Below are positions 43,665-52,158 of a stretch of 64,000 nucleotides of DNA, in pieces. Each line of letters starts with the position of its first letter. The first letter of the stretch is position 1. Source of the stretch: an uncultured Paludibacter sp. (GTDB lineage: Bacteria; Bacteroidota; Bacteroidia; Bacteroidales; Paludibacteraceae); contig CALCBD010000005.1 of the NCBI GenBank assembly GCA_937897985.1, positions 1 to 64,000 on the forward strand, read 5' to 3'. Under the pieces are notes generated by a model, which did not search any database, was not told the origin of the DNA, and worked only from the letters and a program-made list of their open reading frames with translations. A program made the position numbers and the translations under genes.

Positions 43665-46145
43665 ATGATAAAGAAGATTGCGTTTATAATTTGTGTTATT
43701 GTTGTTATTCCACATTTGGTAAATGCCGGAATTAACAAAAAGAATACTCTCCTGAAATTGTGGTACAATGAGCCAGCCGAATATTTTATCAACGCATTGC
43801 CGTTGGGCAACGGCCGGTTGGCAGCCATGGTGTATGGCTGCCCCGAAGTGGAAACAATTAATCTCAACGAAGAAACTTTATGGACAGGAGGTCCTGTCAA
43901 TCCAAATCCCAATCCGGGGGCAAAATTTTATGTCGATTCGGTACGTAAGGCGCTGGATGAAAAAAATTTCGAAAAGGCTGACAGACTGAGTCGTAAAATG
44001 CAGGGATATTTTAGTCAGTCTTATGCACCGGCGGGCAATTTAATACTGAAACAGAAATTAGATGCTGCAGTGAGCAATTATTATCGCGATCTCGATCTCA
44101 TGACGGCAGTTTCTACCACGCGTTTCAGTGCGGGAAAAACAACATTTACACGTGAATGCTTCGTATCGGCCCCCGATCAGGTAGTGGTGCTACACCTTAC
44201 ATCGGACACGAAAAAGGGTTTAAACTTTACCGTTTCGACCAATAATCAGTTGAAATCTGAAATACGAATTGACGGCGATGAGTTGGTGACTTCAGGACGT
44301 GTGCCTTCACATGCTGATCCGACTTATATCAATACTTCAGACCGGCCTGTTCAGTGGAACGATACGTGTAAGGGAATGCGGTTTCAGCAACGGATTAAAA
44401 TTCTTCAAAACGATGGAGTTCAAAAAAACTCAGGTACTGAAATTCAGATTACAAATGCAACCAATGTTACCCTTGTGGTGTCCATAGCAACCAGTTTCAA
44501 TGGTTTCGATAAATGTCCTGTGACACAGGGACGTGATGAGGCTGCTTTAGCCACATCCTATCTGACTAAACTTGGCTCAATGAAATATAACACATTGAAA
44601 AAAAGACATATATCCGATTATTCGCGTTATTTCGAAAGGTTGAAATTCGTTATCGACGGAAATGAAAAAACCGAAAAACTACCAACCGATGAACGGCTGA
44701 AACATTATAAAACAGATAAAAGCGACCATGGTCTGGAAACTTTGCTGTATCAGTATGGTCGCTACCTGCTTATTTCAAGTTCGCGACCGGGTGGAGTTGC
44801 TGCTAATCTGCAGGGAAAATGGAATGTGGATCTACGTCCGGCATGGAGTTGCAATTATACCACCAACATCAATCTTGAAATGAACTACTGGGCAGCCGAA
44901 AAAACAGGTTTAAGCGAAATGCACGAACCAATGATTCAGCAGGTCATCAACATGTCCAAAACCGGACGCGACATTGCCAAAAACATGTACGGGCTGAATG
45001 GCTGGGTGGCAGGTCACAATTCTGATATCTGGGCGCTCACCAATCCGGTGGGAAATGTTGGTATGGGAGATCCGCAATGGGCCAACTGGATCATGGCTGC
45101 ACCTTGGGTTTCACAGCATTTATGGGAAAAATTTGCTTACAACGGCGACAGGGTTTACCTGCTTCAAACCGCTTATCCGGTCATGAAAGGAGCTGCTGAG
45201 TTTTGTTTACAATGGCTGACCGACGACGGGAAGGGACATTTGTTTACATCGCCTTCAACTTCACCCGAAAACCGTTTTTATGGCGGGGATGGTAAAGCCT
45301 GGGCTGTAACCGGTGGAGCTACAATGGATTTGGGACTTATTCGGAATTTGTTTGAAAATACTATCCGGGCCTGCGGGATACTAAATATTGATTCCGCTTT
45401 TAAATCTTCAATGAGCCTTTCATTATCGAAAATGCTTCCCTATCAGATAGGTAAAGAGGGAAATCTGCAGGAATGGGCCACCGACTACAAAGAAACCGAC
45501 CCTGTTCACCGCCATGTTTCTCATTTATTTTGTCTGCATCCCGGAAATGATATATCGGCCAATAAAACACCTGAATTGTTCAATGCCTGTAAAAAAACAC
45601 TGGAGACCCGCGGCGATGGCGGTACCGGTTGGTCGCGTGCCTGGAAAGTGGCTTTCTGGGCAAGATTGCTCGATGGGAACCATGCCTATCAACTTATCCA
45701 GAACGACCTTGAATATTGTACCGATCGTGGATTTTCCGAAACAGGCGGAACTTACCCCAACCTGCTGAATGCCTGTCCGCCATATCAGATTGATGGAAAT
45801 TTCGGTGTGGTTGAAGGTATGTCAGAAATGTTGATGCAAAGTCATTTAAATGAAATTCATTTGTTGCCGGCATTGCCCGATGCGTGGAAAAAAGGTTCGA
45901 TTTGCGGCTTGAAAGCAAGGGGAGGCTATGAAATTACAACACTAAAGTGGGAAAATGCTTCACTGAAATCAGCAGAAATCAAATCGAAAATAACAGGCGA
46001 ATGTAAACTGCGAACTCAACAACCGGTAATTATTCAAGGAAGGGTCATCAGTTCGGTTCCCGAAATCAGTCCGGCAGGTAAAACCTGGGTTACGGTTTTT
46101 AAAGTTCAGAAAGGTAAACGATATAAAATTTTACCATTACCCTGA
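43665..46145 (+). CDS. GH95 alpha-L-fucosidase or alpha-L-galactosidase
   Basis: An 826-residue exported enzyme (leader MIKKIAFIICVIVVIPHLVN). N-terminal GH95 pattern: LWYNEPAEYFINALPLGNGR, LNEETLWTGGPVNPNPNPGA. The (alpha/alpha)6 barrel shows NYTTNINLEMNYWAAEKTG near residue 400, including the asparagines that activate water, and YQIDGNFGVVEGMSEML near residue 708, including the catalytic aspartate. Further conserved motifs are RHVSHLFCLHPG and GGTGWSRAWKVAFWARL. GH95 enzymes invert and act on alpha-1,2-linked L-fucose or L-galactose, as on xyloglucan side chains. It stands between GH30 (6 bases upstream) and a propeller glycosidase (22 bases downstream). Confidence 0.88.
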   Translation: MIKKIAFIICVIVVIPHLVNAGINKKNTLLKLWYNEPAEYFINALPLGNGRLAAMVYGCPEVETINLNEETLWTGGPVNPNPNPGAKFYVDSVRKALDEKNFEKADRLSRKMQGYFSQSYAPAGNLILKQKLDAAVSNYYRDLDLMTAVSTTRFSAGKTTFTRECFVSAPDQVVVLHLTSDTKKGLNFTVSTNNQLKSEIRIDGDELVTSGRVPSHADPTYINTSDRPVQWNDTCKGMRFQQRIKILQNDGVQKNSGTEIQITNATNVTLVVSIATSFNGFDKCPVTQGRDEAALATSYLTKLGSMKYNTLKKRHISDYSRYFERLKFVIDGNEKTEKLPTDERLKHYKTDKSDHGLETLLYQYGRYLLISSSRPGGVAANLQGKWNVDLRPAWSCNYTTNINLEMNYWAAEKTGLSEMHEPMIQQVINMSKTGRDIAKNMYGLNGWVAGHNSDIWALTNPVGNVGMGDPQWANWIMAAPWVSQHLWEKFAYNGDRVYLLQTAYPVMKGAAEFCLQWLTDDGKGHLFTSPSTSPENRFYGGDGKAWAVTGGATMDLGLIRNLFENTIRACGILNIDSAFKSSMSLSLSKMLPYQIGKEGNLQEWATDYKETDPVHRHVSHLFCLHPGNDISANKTPELFNACKKTLETRGDGGTGWSRAWKVAFWARLLDGNHAYQLIQNDLEYCTDRGFSETGGTYPNLLNACPPYQIDGNFGVVEGMSEMLMQSHLNEIHLLPALPDAWKKGSICGLKARGGYEITTLKWENASLKSAEIKSKITGECKLRTQQPVIIQGRVISSVPEISPAGKTWVTVFKVQKGKRYKILPLP

Positions 46146-46168
46146 TTATTTCAGATCATTATTTTAAA

Positions 46169-47167
46169 ATGAAAAACAGAAAATTAACCGGTATTGTCAT
46201 ATTTATCCTCCTGCCGTTATTCGTTGTTGCACAGATGAATGAACGGCACGGAATGATGTTCAGCGACACATCAAGGATTGGAAGGCCCTATGCAAAGGAT
46301 CCTTATGTGATAAAATTCAGGGGTCGATACCTGATGTATTATTCAGTGCCGGGCAAAAAATCAACTGATTCGTGGGTAGGTTGGGGCATTGGTATCGCCG
46401 AAAGCAAAAACCTGTTTGACTGGAAAAAGATAGCTGAAATTTTGCCGTCAGCAGATGCTTTTGAGAAAAAAGGAATTTGTGCTCCCTGCGCACTGGTTAT
46501 GAAAGGGAAAGTTCATCTTTTTTATCAGACTTACGGTAATGGTGCCAACGATGCCATTTGCCATGCATGGTCGACAGATGGAATCAGCTTTAAACGCAAT
46601 ACCACCAACCCAGTTTTCAAAGCAACCGGCGACTGGAATTGCGGGCGGGCTATAGATGCCGAGGTAATACGGTTCAAAGGAAGATATTTTCTGTATTTTG
46701 CCACCCGTGATCCTCAGTACAAAGAGCAGATAATGGGAGTTGCCACGGCACCTGCAAATACAGATTTCAGTCGCCAAAGCTGGACTCAGATTAGTAAAGA
46801 GCGACTGCTGAAGCTCGAATATCCCTGGGAGGGAAATTGTACTGAAGCTGCCTCTGTTATTCATCGGAATGGTAAGTTATATATGTTTTATGCCGGAAAC
46901 TACAATAACTCACCACAGCAGATTGGTGTAGCCGAAAGTGAAGATGGTATCAGATGGAAAAAGTGTTCCGACAAACCTTTTTTGACGAATGGTAAAAAAA
47001 ATGACTGGAATTCAAGCGAATCAGGGCATCCGCATATTTTTGACAACGGTAAAACAACCTACCTGTTCTTTCAGGGAAATAATGATGGTGGCAAAACATG
47101 GTTAATTTCCAATGAAGAAGTGGTTTGGAGTAAAACCGGACCAAAACTGAAACCGCAACTTAGATAG
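46169..47167 (+). CDS. Five-bladed beta-propeller glycosidase (GH43/GH117-like)
   Basis: A 332-residue exported protein (MKNRKLTGIVIFILLPLFVV leader). Repeating strand motifs mark a five-bladed propeller: YAKDPYVIKFRGRYLMYYS (Asp44 as likely base), GICAPCALVMKGKVHLFYQ, GRAIDAEVIRFKGRYFLYFA, CTEAASVIHRNGKLYMFYAG and SGHPHIFDNGKTTYLFFQG. This places it in the GH43/GH32/GH117 fold group; the family cannot be settled by eye. Such enzymes remove arabinose, xylose, galactose or anhydro-galactose. It closes the GH30-GH95 operon and lies 119 bases ahead of the sigma factor gene. Confidence 0.7.
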   Translation: MKNRKLTGIVIFILLPLFVVAQMNERHGMMFSDTSRIGRPYAKDPYVIKFRGRYLMYYSVPGKKSTDSWVGWGIGIAESKNLFDWKKIAEILPSADAFEKKGICAPCALVMKGKVHLFYQTYGNGANDAICHAWSTDGISFKRNTTNPVFKATGDWNCGRAIDAEVIRFKGRYFLYFATRDPQYKEQIMGVATAPANTDFSRQSWTQISKERLLKLEYPWEGNCTEAASVIHRNGKLYMFYAGNYNNSPQQIGVAESEDGIRWKKCSDKPFLTNGKKNDWNSSESGHPHIFDNGKTTYLFFQGNNDGGKTWLISNEEVVWSKTGPKLKPQLR

Positions 47168-47286
47168 AATTGTATGAATAGCTTTCAATACTTTGAGAAA
47201 AAGGCAGAAAATAACATTAACACCCGAAAAACCGGAATGATGCTTATAAATGAAGCCGTTTATCCACCGTATGGCTGATACTGAAA

Positions 47287-47841
47287 ATGAAGATTGACAA
47301 CAAAAATTTCCGGGAAATCTACGATACTTTTTTCGAGCCGGTTTGCAGATTTCTTAACTACTACACCCGAAATGAGAATATCATTGAGGAAGTAGTACAG
47401 GAAGTCTTTGTCCGTTTGTGGGAAGAACGTGAAACTCTTGAAATTCAATACATAAGAACCTACCTTTACAATGCGGCAAGAAACAGGGTACTGAATGAAC
47501 TGCGTGATACAAAAAACCGGAATGTGCTTTTGGAACAGTGGGCTAAGCGTGAGATTGAAAACCGCGAGTCAGTGAATTGTGTGGATATGAATGAATTTAT
47601 TCAATTATTGCAGGCCTCGGTCGAAACATTACCCCGCAGTTGTAAAGATATTTTTAAAATGAGTAGGGAACAGAATCTGAGTTATAAGGAAATTGCTACC
47701 AAACGAAATATTTCCGTCAAAACGGTGGAAGCTCAGATGGGCATTGCCCTGAAACGAATACGTGAAAAAATGTCGGATCATTACAACAGGGAAATGAAAA
47801 ATCGTGACCTGCTGATGTTGCTGTTATTATTTTTTATTTAA
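47287..47841 (+). CDS. ECF RNA polymerase sigma factor (SusC-linked type)
   Basis: A 184-residue sigma factor. Region 2 is at about 10-70 (YDTFFEPVCRFLNYYTRNEN, EEVVQEVFVRLWEERETL) and region 4 at about 120-170 (LPRSCKDIFKMSREQNLSYK, EIATKRNISVKTVEAQMGIA). It belongs to the Bacteroidales ECF group that works with FecR and a TonB-dependent transporter carrying an STN domain. Those two partners follow directly. On arrival of the substrate glycan it should be released from FecR and start transcription of the locus. The 119-base gap upstream contains TACTTTG (47189-47195), a near match to the -7 box. Confidence 0.9.
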   Translation: MKIDNKNFREIYDTFFEPVCRFLNYYTRNENIIEEVVQEVFVRLWEERETLEIQYIRTYLYNAARNRVLNELRDTKNRNVLLEQWAKREIENRESVNCVDMNEFIQLLQASVETLPRSCKDIFKMSREQNLSYKEIATKRNISVKTVEAQMGIALKRIREKMSDHYNREMKNRDLLMLLLLFFI

Positions 47842-47908
47842 ATCAGTTTGTCTTTAAGGGTTTTCATTTCATCAAGTGTCTACCCGATACAAGATACATT
47901 CGGAAATT

Positions 47909-48910
47909 ATGGAACACATCATCCCTTATACGCTAATTGCCAGGCACTTCGGAGCTCAATGCACCGAAAAAGAAGAAGCCCGGCTCTCTGCCTGGCGCGC
48001 TGCATCACCCGAAAACGAAAAACTGTTTCAGGAACTGTGTAATGAATGGGAACTTTTGGATACCGGCCTGAGGCAACCTACCGTTTACCCTGACAGGGAA
48101 AAGGTCTGGAATCATATCCTGAAAATGAGAAAAACACAGGAAAAAGTCTATTCAGGCTCATTCTTATTTCGTATTTCCGCCATTGCCGCAACGATTGCCC
48201 TGGTTATCGGTCTTTCGTTTTCATACCTTTTATATAGTGGTCATGACACCGACAGAGGCACACTTAGTTCTGCATTTATATCACCCCGCGGTCAGAAATC
48301 ACAGATTTTACTGGCCGACGGAACAAGGGTCTGGCTTAATTCAGGATCCGAAATTATCTGCCCGAATAACTACGGCATTAAGTCGCGTACAGTGGAACTT
48401 AAAGGTGAAGCATTCTTTGATGTCACCAAAAGTAAAAAACTAAAATTTATAGTTAAAACAGGTCGTGTCGAAGTAGTTGTGCATGGTACTGCATTTAATG
48501 TGAAATCATACGTTGAAAACAATGAAGTAGCTGTTTCGTTGCTCAGAGGAAGTGTCGAAGTGGTTTCGTCAACCGATAAAAAACCTATTGCCCGTTTAAC
48601 TCCGGGCGAACGTGTAACAGTTAGTAAATCAGGCAAAAATCACAGGATTGAAAAATGTGATGCAAACCTCGATGGAATCTGGAGACTCGAAAAACTCAGA
48701 TTTGAAGGCGCCGGAATTGCTGAAGTTGCCGAAAAACTGGGGAAATGGTATGGAGTTAATATTACAGTCAAAGATACCGGAAAGTTCCCGAAATACTGGT
48801 TTACAGTCAAATCGGAATCAATCAATGATATTTTAAAATCGATGAACGGACTACATCCTATTCGTTACAGCATTAACGGTAACAATATTCTGATCAGTAG
48901 CCGACAGTAA
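47909..48910 (+). CDS. FecR-family anti-sigma factor
   Basis: Start set at the ATG 47909 (333 residues, MEHIIPYTLIARHFGAQ); a GTG at 47876 would add 11 residues. The N-terminal cytoplasmic part (TEKEEARLSAWRAASPENEK) is the anti-sigma region, followed by one membrane helix near residues 82-105 (ISAIAATIALVIGLSFSYLL). The periplasmic FecR domain (RGQKSQILLADGTRVWLNSG, GEAFFDVTKSKKLKFIVKTG) and the C-terminal DUF4974-type domain (GAGIAEVAEKLGKWYGVNIT) complete the usual plan. It should hold the preceding sigma factor until SusC signals through its STN domain. SusC starts 44 bases on. Confidence 0.9.
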   Translation: MEHIIPYTLIARHFGAQCTEKEEARLSAWRAASPENEKLFQELCNEWELLDTGLRQPTVYPDREKVWNHILKMRKTQEKVYSGSFLFRISAIAATIALVIGLSFSYLLYSGHDTDRGTLSSAFISPRGQKSQILLADGTRVWLNSGSEIICPNNYGIKSRTVELKGEAFFDVTKSKKLKFIVKTGRVEVVVHGTAFNVKSYVENNEVAVSLLRGSVEVVSSTDKKPIARLTPGERVTVSKSGKNHRIEKCDANLDGIWRLEKLRFEGAGIAEVAEKLGKWYGVNITVKDTGKFPKYWFTVKSESINDILKSMNGLHPIRYSINGNNILISSRQ

Positions 48911-48954
48911 AATCCGCAAGTTAACTTTTAGGTCTGTTTTTGAAAAAATAATTT

Positions 48955-51945
48955 ATGGGTAAACGGGAAATATTATTTTCTACCTTCATAATATTGAATT
49001 GTTTTTCACTTTTTGCACAGAAAACCTGTGTGGATTTAAACCTGAAAAATGCGACGCTTGCTGAATTTGTTGGTGCCGTCGAAAGTCAGTCGGACTATAC
49101 CTTTATGTATGACAATACGCTTTCCGAAGAGATGCGTTTTAATATTGATGAAAAAAAACAATCCATCGAAAATGTTTTAAAAAAGGTCTTTTCTGATAAA
49201 GATGTTGAATATCTTTTAGTTGGTAATCAAATTGTTTTAAAAAGAAAGTCAAAGTCTCTTCAGGAAAAAGCAAATGCAGGTTTCCGAAAAATACAGGGCT
49301 TTGTAGTTGACGAAAAGGGCAATCCGGTAATCGGAGTGGCAGTTGTGCTGAAAGGCACCAACGAAAGTACAATTACAGGCATCGACGGTGCATTTAGTCT
49401 GAATTGTGAAGGTGAAGGTGTTTTGTCATTTACACATATCTCTTATATTCCATTGGAAATAACTTCCGAAAAAGCCCGTAACTCCAGAGTTGTACTTGCT
49501 GAAGAAGTTAAGAAAATTGATGAAATAGTAGTTCTTGGATATGGAACCTCATTAAAGAAAAATCTGACAGGAGCGGTTTCGAGCATTTCATCCGAAACAA
49601 TCAGGAATCAAACCCTGTTAAAAGATTTTATTCAGGCTCTTCAGGGACAAATTGCAGGAGCTGATATTACCACCGATAATGCTCCGGGTGATGGTTCTGC
49701 CATTCATATCAGAGGATATAACTCACTGAATGCCAGTAATGCTCCTCTTGTTGTACTCGACGATGCACCCTTTTCGGGCAACTTCAACGATTTGAATCCG
49801 AACGAAATTGAAAAAATTGACATTCTGAAGGATGCCTCTTCCACGGCGATTTATGGATCGCGCGGGGCTAACGGTGTGGTTATCATTACCACTAAGCGCG
49901 GCTATGAACGCGGAAAGTTTACTGTCGAATACAATGGTTATTATGGTATCGGAAAATCTTCGGGCAACTTTAACATGATGGATGGTGATACTTTTCTTCA
50001 GTATAAAACGCTTTCGGGTTCACCCTTCGATGCCATTCAGCAACAGGTAATCTCAAAACGGAATTATACTGACTGGCAAAAAATTATGTTCAGTGGAAGT
50101 GCAGCTAAAACAGATCATTCGGTTTCTGTCAGTATGAGCAACGGAAAAAACAGGTCAACCGTTCAGCTGGGTTACAATAAGGAGCAGGGCATCATTGAAA
50201 ATATGACTTTCAGACGGATTTCAGGAAGGTTTACAGGTGATCTGGACCTCGGAAAATCACTGAAAACAGGTTATTCAGCCTCTATAACACACTCACTCAG
50301 AGAAAACGGCGATCCGGGAGTGTGGCGTAACGGGACATTACTCGATCCTCTTACAAAAATGAATGACGAAAATGGTGTTATGTTGTTTTACAACAGTGGC
50401 TGGAACCAGAATCTGCTGCATTCCAATCCGGTTTTTGATACCAAACGTGAAAATGTCGACAGCGAGACCAATCGAAACAGAATCCTGGGGAATGTCTACA
50501 TCAGCTGGTCGTTCGCTGAAAAAATGACATTCAGAAGCAGTCTGACCTATGATTATACAGGCACCGAAGAGGGTGGCTATTATTCGTCCACGAGTCAGTC
50601 GAGAAGCGGAGCTTCGAGTGGTGCTTACTTCAGAAAACCCACCGAAAACTCGGTAACCTTTACCAATAATCTGAATTATTCCGGAAAATTTGACCGCCAC
50701 GACCTGAAAATCACCCTTGTACACGATATGCAGCAGTACAATTACAACATGGTGGGTGCCAATGGTTACGATTTACCTTATGCCGGTTTGTGGTACAATG
50801 TAAATGAATCCCGTTTAAATCTGACAACTCAGGCCAATAACTGGGAATGGGCTATTTTGTCGTTTATGGGCAGACTCAACTATTCGTACAATAATAAATA
50901 CCTCTTCACATTTACAGGCAGGGCCGATGGTTCATCCAAGCTTGCCAAAGGTCATAAATGGGGATTTTTCCCTTCTTCAGCTTTTGCCTGGCGACTGAGT
51001 GAAGAACAGTTTTTGCAATCGGTTACATTTTTGTCCAATCTTAAACTCAGGTTAGGGTGGGGGATTTCCGGTAATACAGCCATCAGCCCTTATGCTACTT
51101 TCGGCAAATTAGGACGGTTTCCCTACAATTTCGGAGTAACTTCCGATAACTCTGCCATTGGATATGTCCCCACCGAAATCGATAATCCGAATCTGGGTTG
51201 GGAACGTACTTCGGAAATCAATACTGGTCTTGATTTTGGATTTTTTCGCAACAGAATAAATGGTTCTTTCGACATTTATCAGAAAAACACCTATGATCTG
51301 CTGATGAAACGTAACCTGCCCGTTACCTCGGGATACAACGATGTTTGGCAAAATGTGGGTGAGACCCTCAATTACGGATTTGAACTCACTTTACAGGCGG
51401 TGATTTTTTCATCAAAAAATATTAACTGGACTACCAATCTGACATTTAATTATAATAAAAACCAAATTGTAAAACTCTTTAACGGAACTCAGGATATTCC
51501 GAGTAATAAATGGTTTATCGGTCAACCAATCGATGTGGAATGGATTACCAGATATATAGGGGTGTGGCAAACTGATGAGGCAGCACAGGCAGCACTTTAC
51601 AGCCGCATCCCGGGTCAGTCCAAATTGCTCGATGCTAATAACGATAAAATAATTGACCAGTCTGATAACTTCATCTATAACAGAATTCCCAACATTGTAG
51701 GTGGTTTTAATTCTACCTTTAAATATAAAAACTTCGATTTTAGTTTCTACCTCTATACCCGTTTGGGATACGGAAGTCTGATAGGTATTATAACAATGCC
51801 CGATTTCGGGACTGCTAACTGGAATCAGATCAACTACAATTTCTGGACTCCGTTCAATCCGACCAACGACGGACCTCAACCCGCTCTGACACGCGATGCC
51901 TATGCTCAGGGAAGTAGTTATGCCTACAGGGATTATCGTTTGTAA
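48955..51945 (+). CDS. susC: SusC-like TonB-dependent transporter with STN domain, frameshifted near the end
   Basis: The readable frame encodes 996 residues: signal peptide (REILFSTFIILNCFSLFAQ), STN signalling domain (about 22-100), carboxypeptidase-regulatory-like domain (IQGFVVDEKGNPVIGVAVVL), plug with the SusC-type motifs GYGTSLKKNLTGAVSSI and DILKDASSTAIYGSRGANGV, then the barrel. It ends abruptly at YAYRDYRL. Immediately after, a second frame continues RLKNVNFGYTLSDFLLKK and ends LGLNAKF, the usual closing strands with terminal Phe. One missing base near 51939-51941 (TT for TTT before GTAAGA) explains the break; restored, the protein would have 1066 residues. The role is import of oligosaccharides across the outer membrane with SusD. 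Whether the shift is real or a sequencing error cannot be decided here. Confidence 0.9.
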   Translation: MGKREILFSTFIILNCFSLFAQKTCVDLNLKNATLAEFVGAVESQSDYTFMYDNTLSEEMRFNIDEKKQSIENVLKKVFSDKDVEYLLVGNQIVLKRKSKSLQEKANAGFRKIQGFVVDEKGNPVIGVAVVLKGTNESTITGIDGAFSLNCEGEGVLSFTHISYIPLEITSEKARNSRVVLAEEVKKIDEIVVLGYGTSLKKNLTGAVSSISSETIRNQTLLKDFIQALQGQIAGADITTDNAPGDGSAIHIRGYNSLNASNAPLVVLDDAPFSGNFNDLNPNEIEKIDILKDASSTAIYGSRGANGVVIITTKRGYERGKFTVEYNGYYGIGKSSGNFNMMDGDTFLQYKTLSGSPFDAIQQQVISKRNYTDWQKIMFSGSAAKTDHSVSVSMSNGKNRSTVQLGYNKEQGIIENMTFRRISGRFTGDLDLGKSLKTGYSASITHSLRENGDPGVWRNGTLLDPLTKMNDENGVMLFYNSGWNQNLLHSNPVFDTKRENVDSETNRNRILGNVYISWSFAEKMTFRSSLTYDYTGTEEGGYYSSTSQSRSGASSGAYFRKPTENSVTFTNNLNYSGKFDRHDLKITLVHDMQQYNYNMVGANGYDLPYAGLWYNVNESRLNLTTQANNWEWAILSFMGRLNYSYNNKYLFTFTGRADGSSKLAKGHKWGFFPSSAFAWRLSEEQFLQSVTFLSNLKLRLGWGISGNTAISPYATFGKLGRFPYNFGVTSDNSAIGYVPTEIDNPNLGWERTSEINTGLDFGFFRNRINGSFDIYQKNTYDLLMKRNLPVTSGYNDVWQNVGETLNYGFELTLQAVIFSSKNINWTTNLTFNYNKNQIVKLFNGTQDIPSNKWFIGQPIDVEWITRYIGVWQTDEAAQAALYSRIPGQSKLLDANNDKIIDQSDNFIYNRIPNIVGGFNSTFKYKNFDFSFYLYTRLGYGSLIGIITMPDFGTANWNQINYNFWTPFNPTNDGPQPALTRDAYAQGSSYAYRDYRL

Positions 51946-52154
51946 GACTGAAAAATGTAAATTTCGGATATACTCTGTCCGATTTTCTGCTCAAAAAAAT
52001 GAAAATCAATTCAGTAAGAATTTTTGTGGCCATTGATAATCCATTTATCATAACCAAAAGTGACTATATAGGAATTGATCCCGAAAACTGTAATTCTCCC
52101 GTTGATCCTCGTCCTCTGAAAACCATTGCTTTGGGTTTAAATGCTAAATTCTGA
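51942..52154 (+). pseudogene. C-terminal part of SusC in the shifted frame
   Basis: Reading GTA AGA CTG AAA AAT from 51942 gives VRLKNVNFGYTLSDFLLKKM and then SVRIFVAIDNPFIITKSDYI, GIDPEN, and the end LKTIALGLNAKF followed by TGA at 52152-52154. These about 70 residues are the standard last barrel strands of SusC proteins, ending in the Phe needed for outer-membrane insertion. SusD starts 4 bases after this TGA, which is the spacing expected if the two frames were one gene. Confidence 0.85.
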
Positions 52155-52158
52155 TATA

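Noticed and set aside
51936..51950. Programmed ribosomal frameshift in susC
   Set aside because: The site TCGTTTG is not a slippery heptamer and SusC proteins are not known to use recoding; a missing base is simpler.
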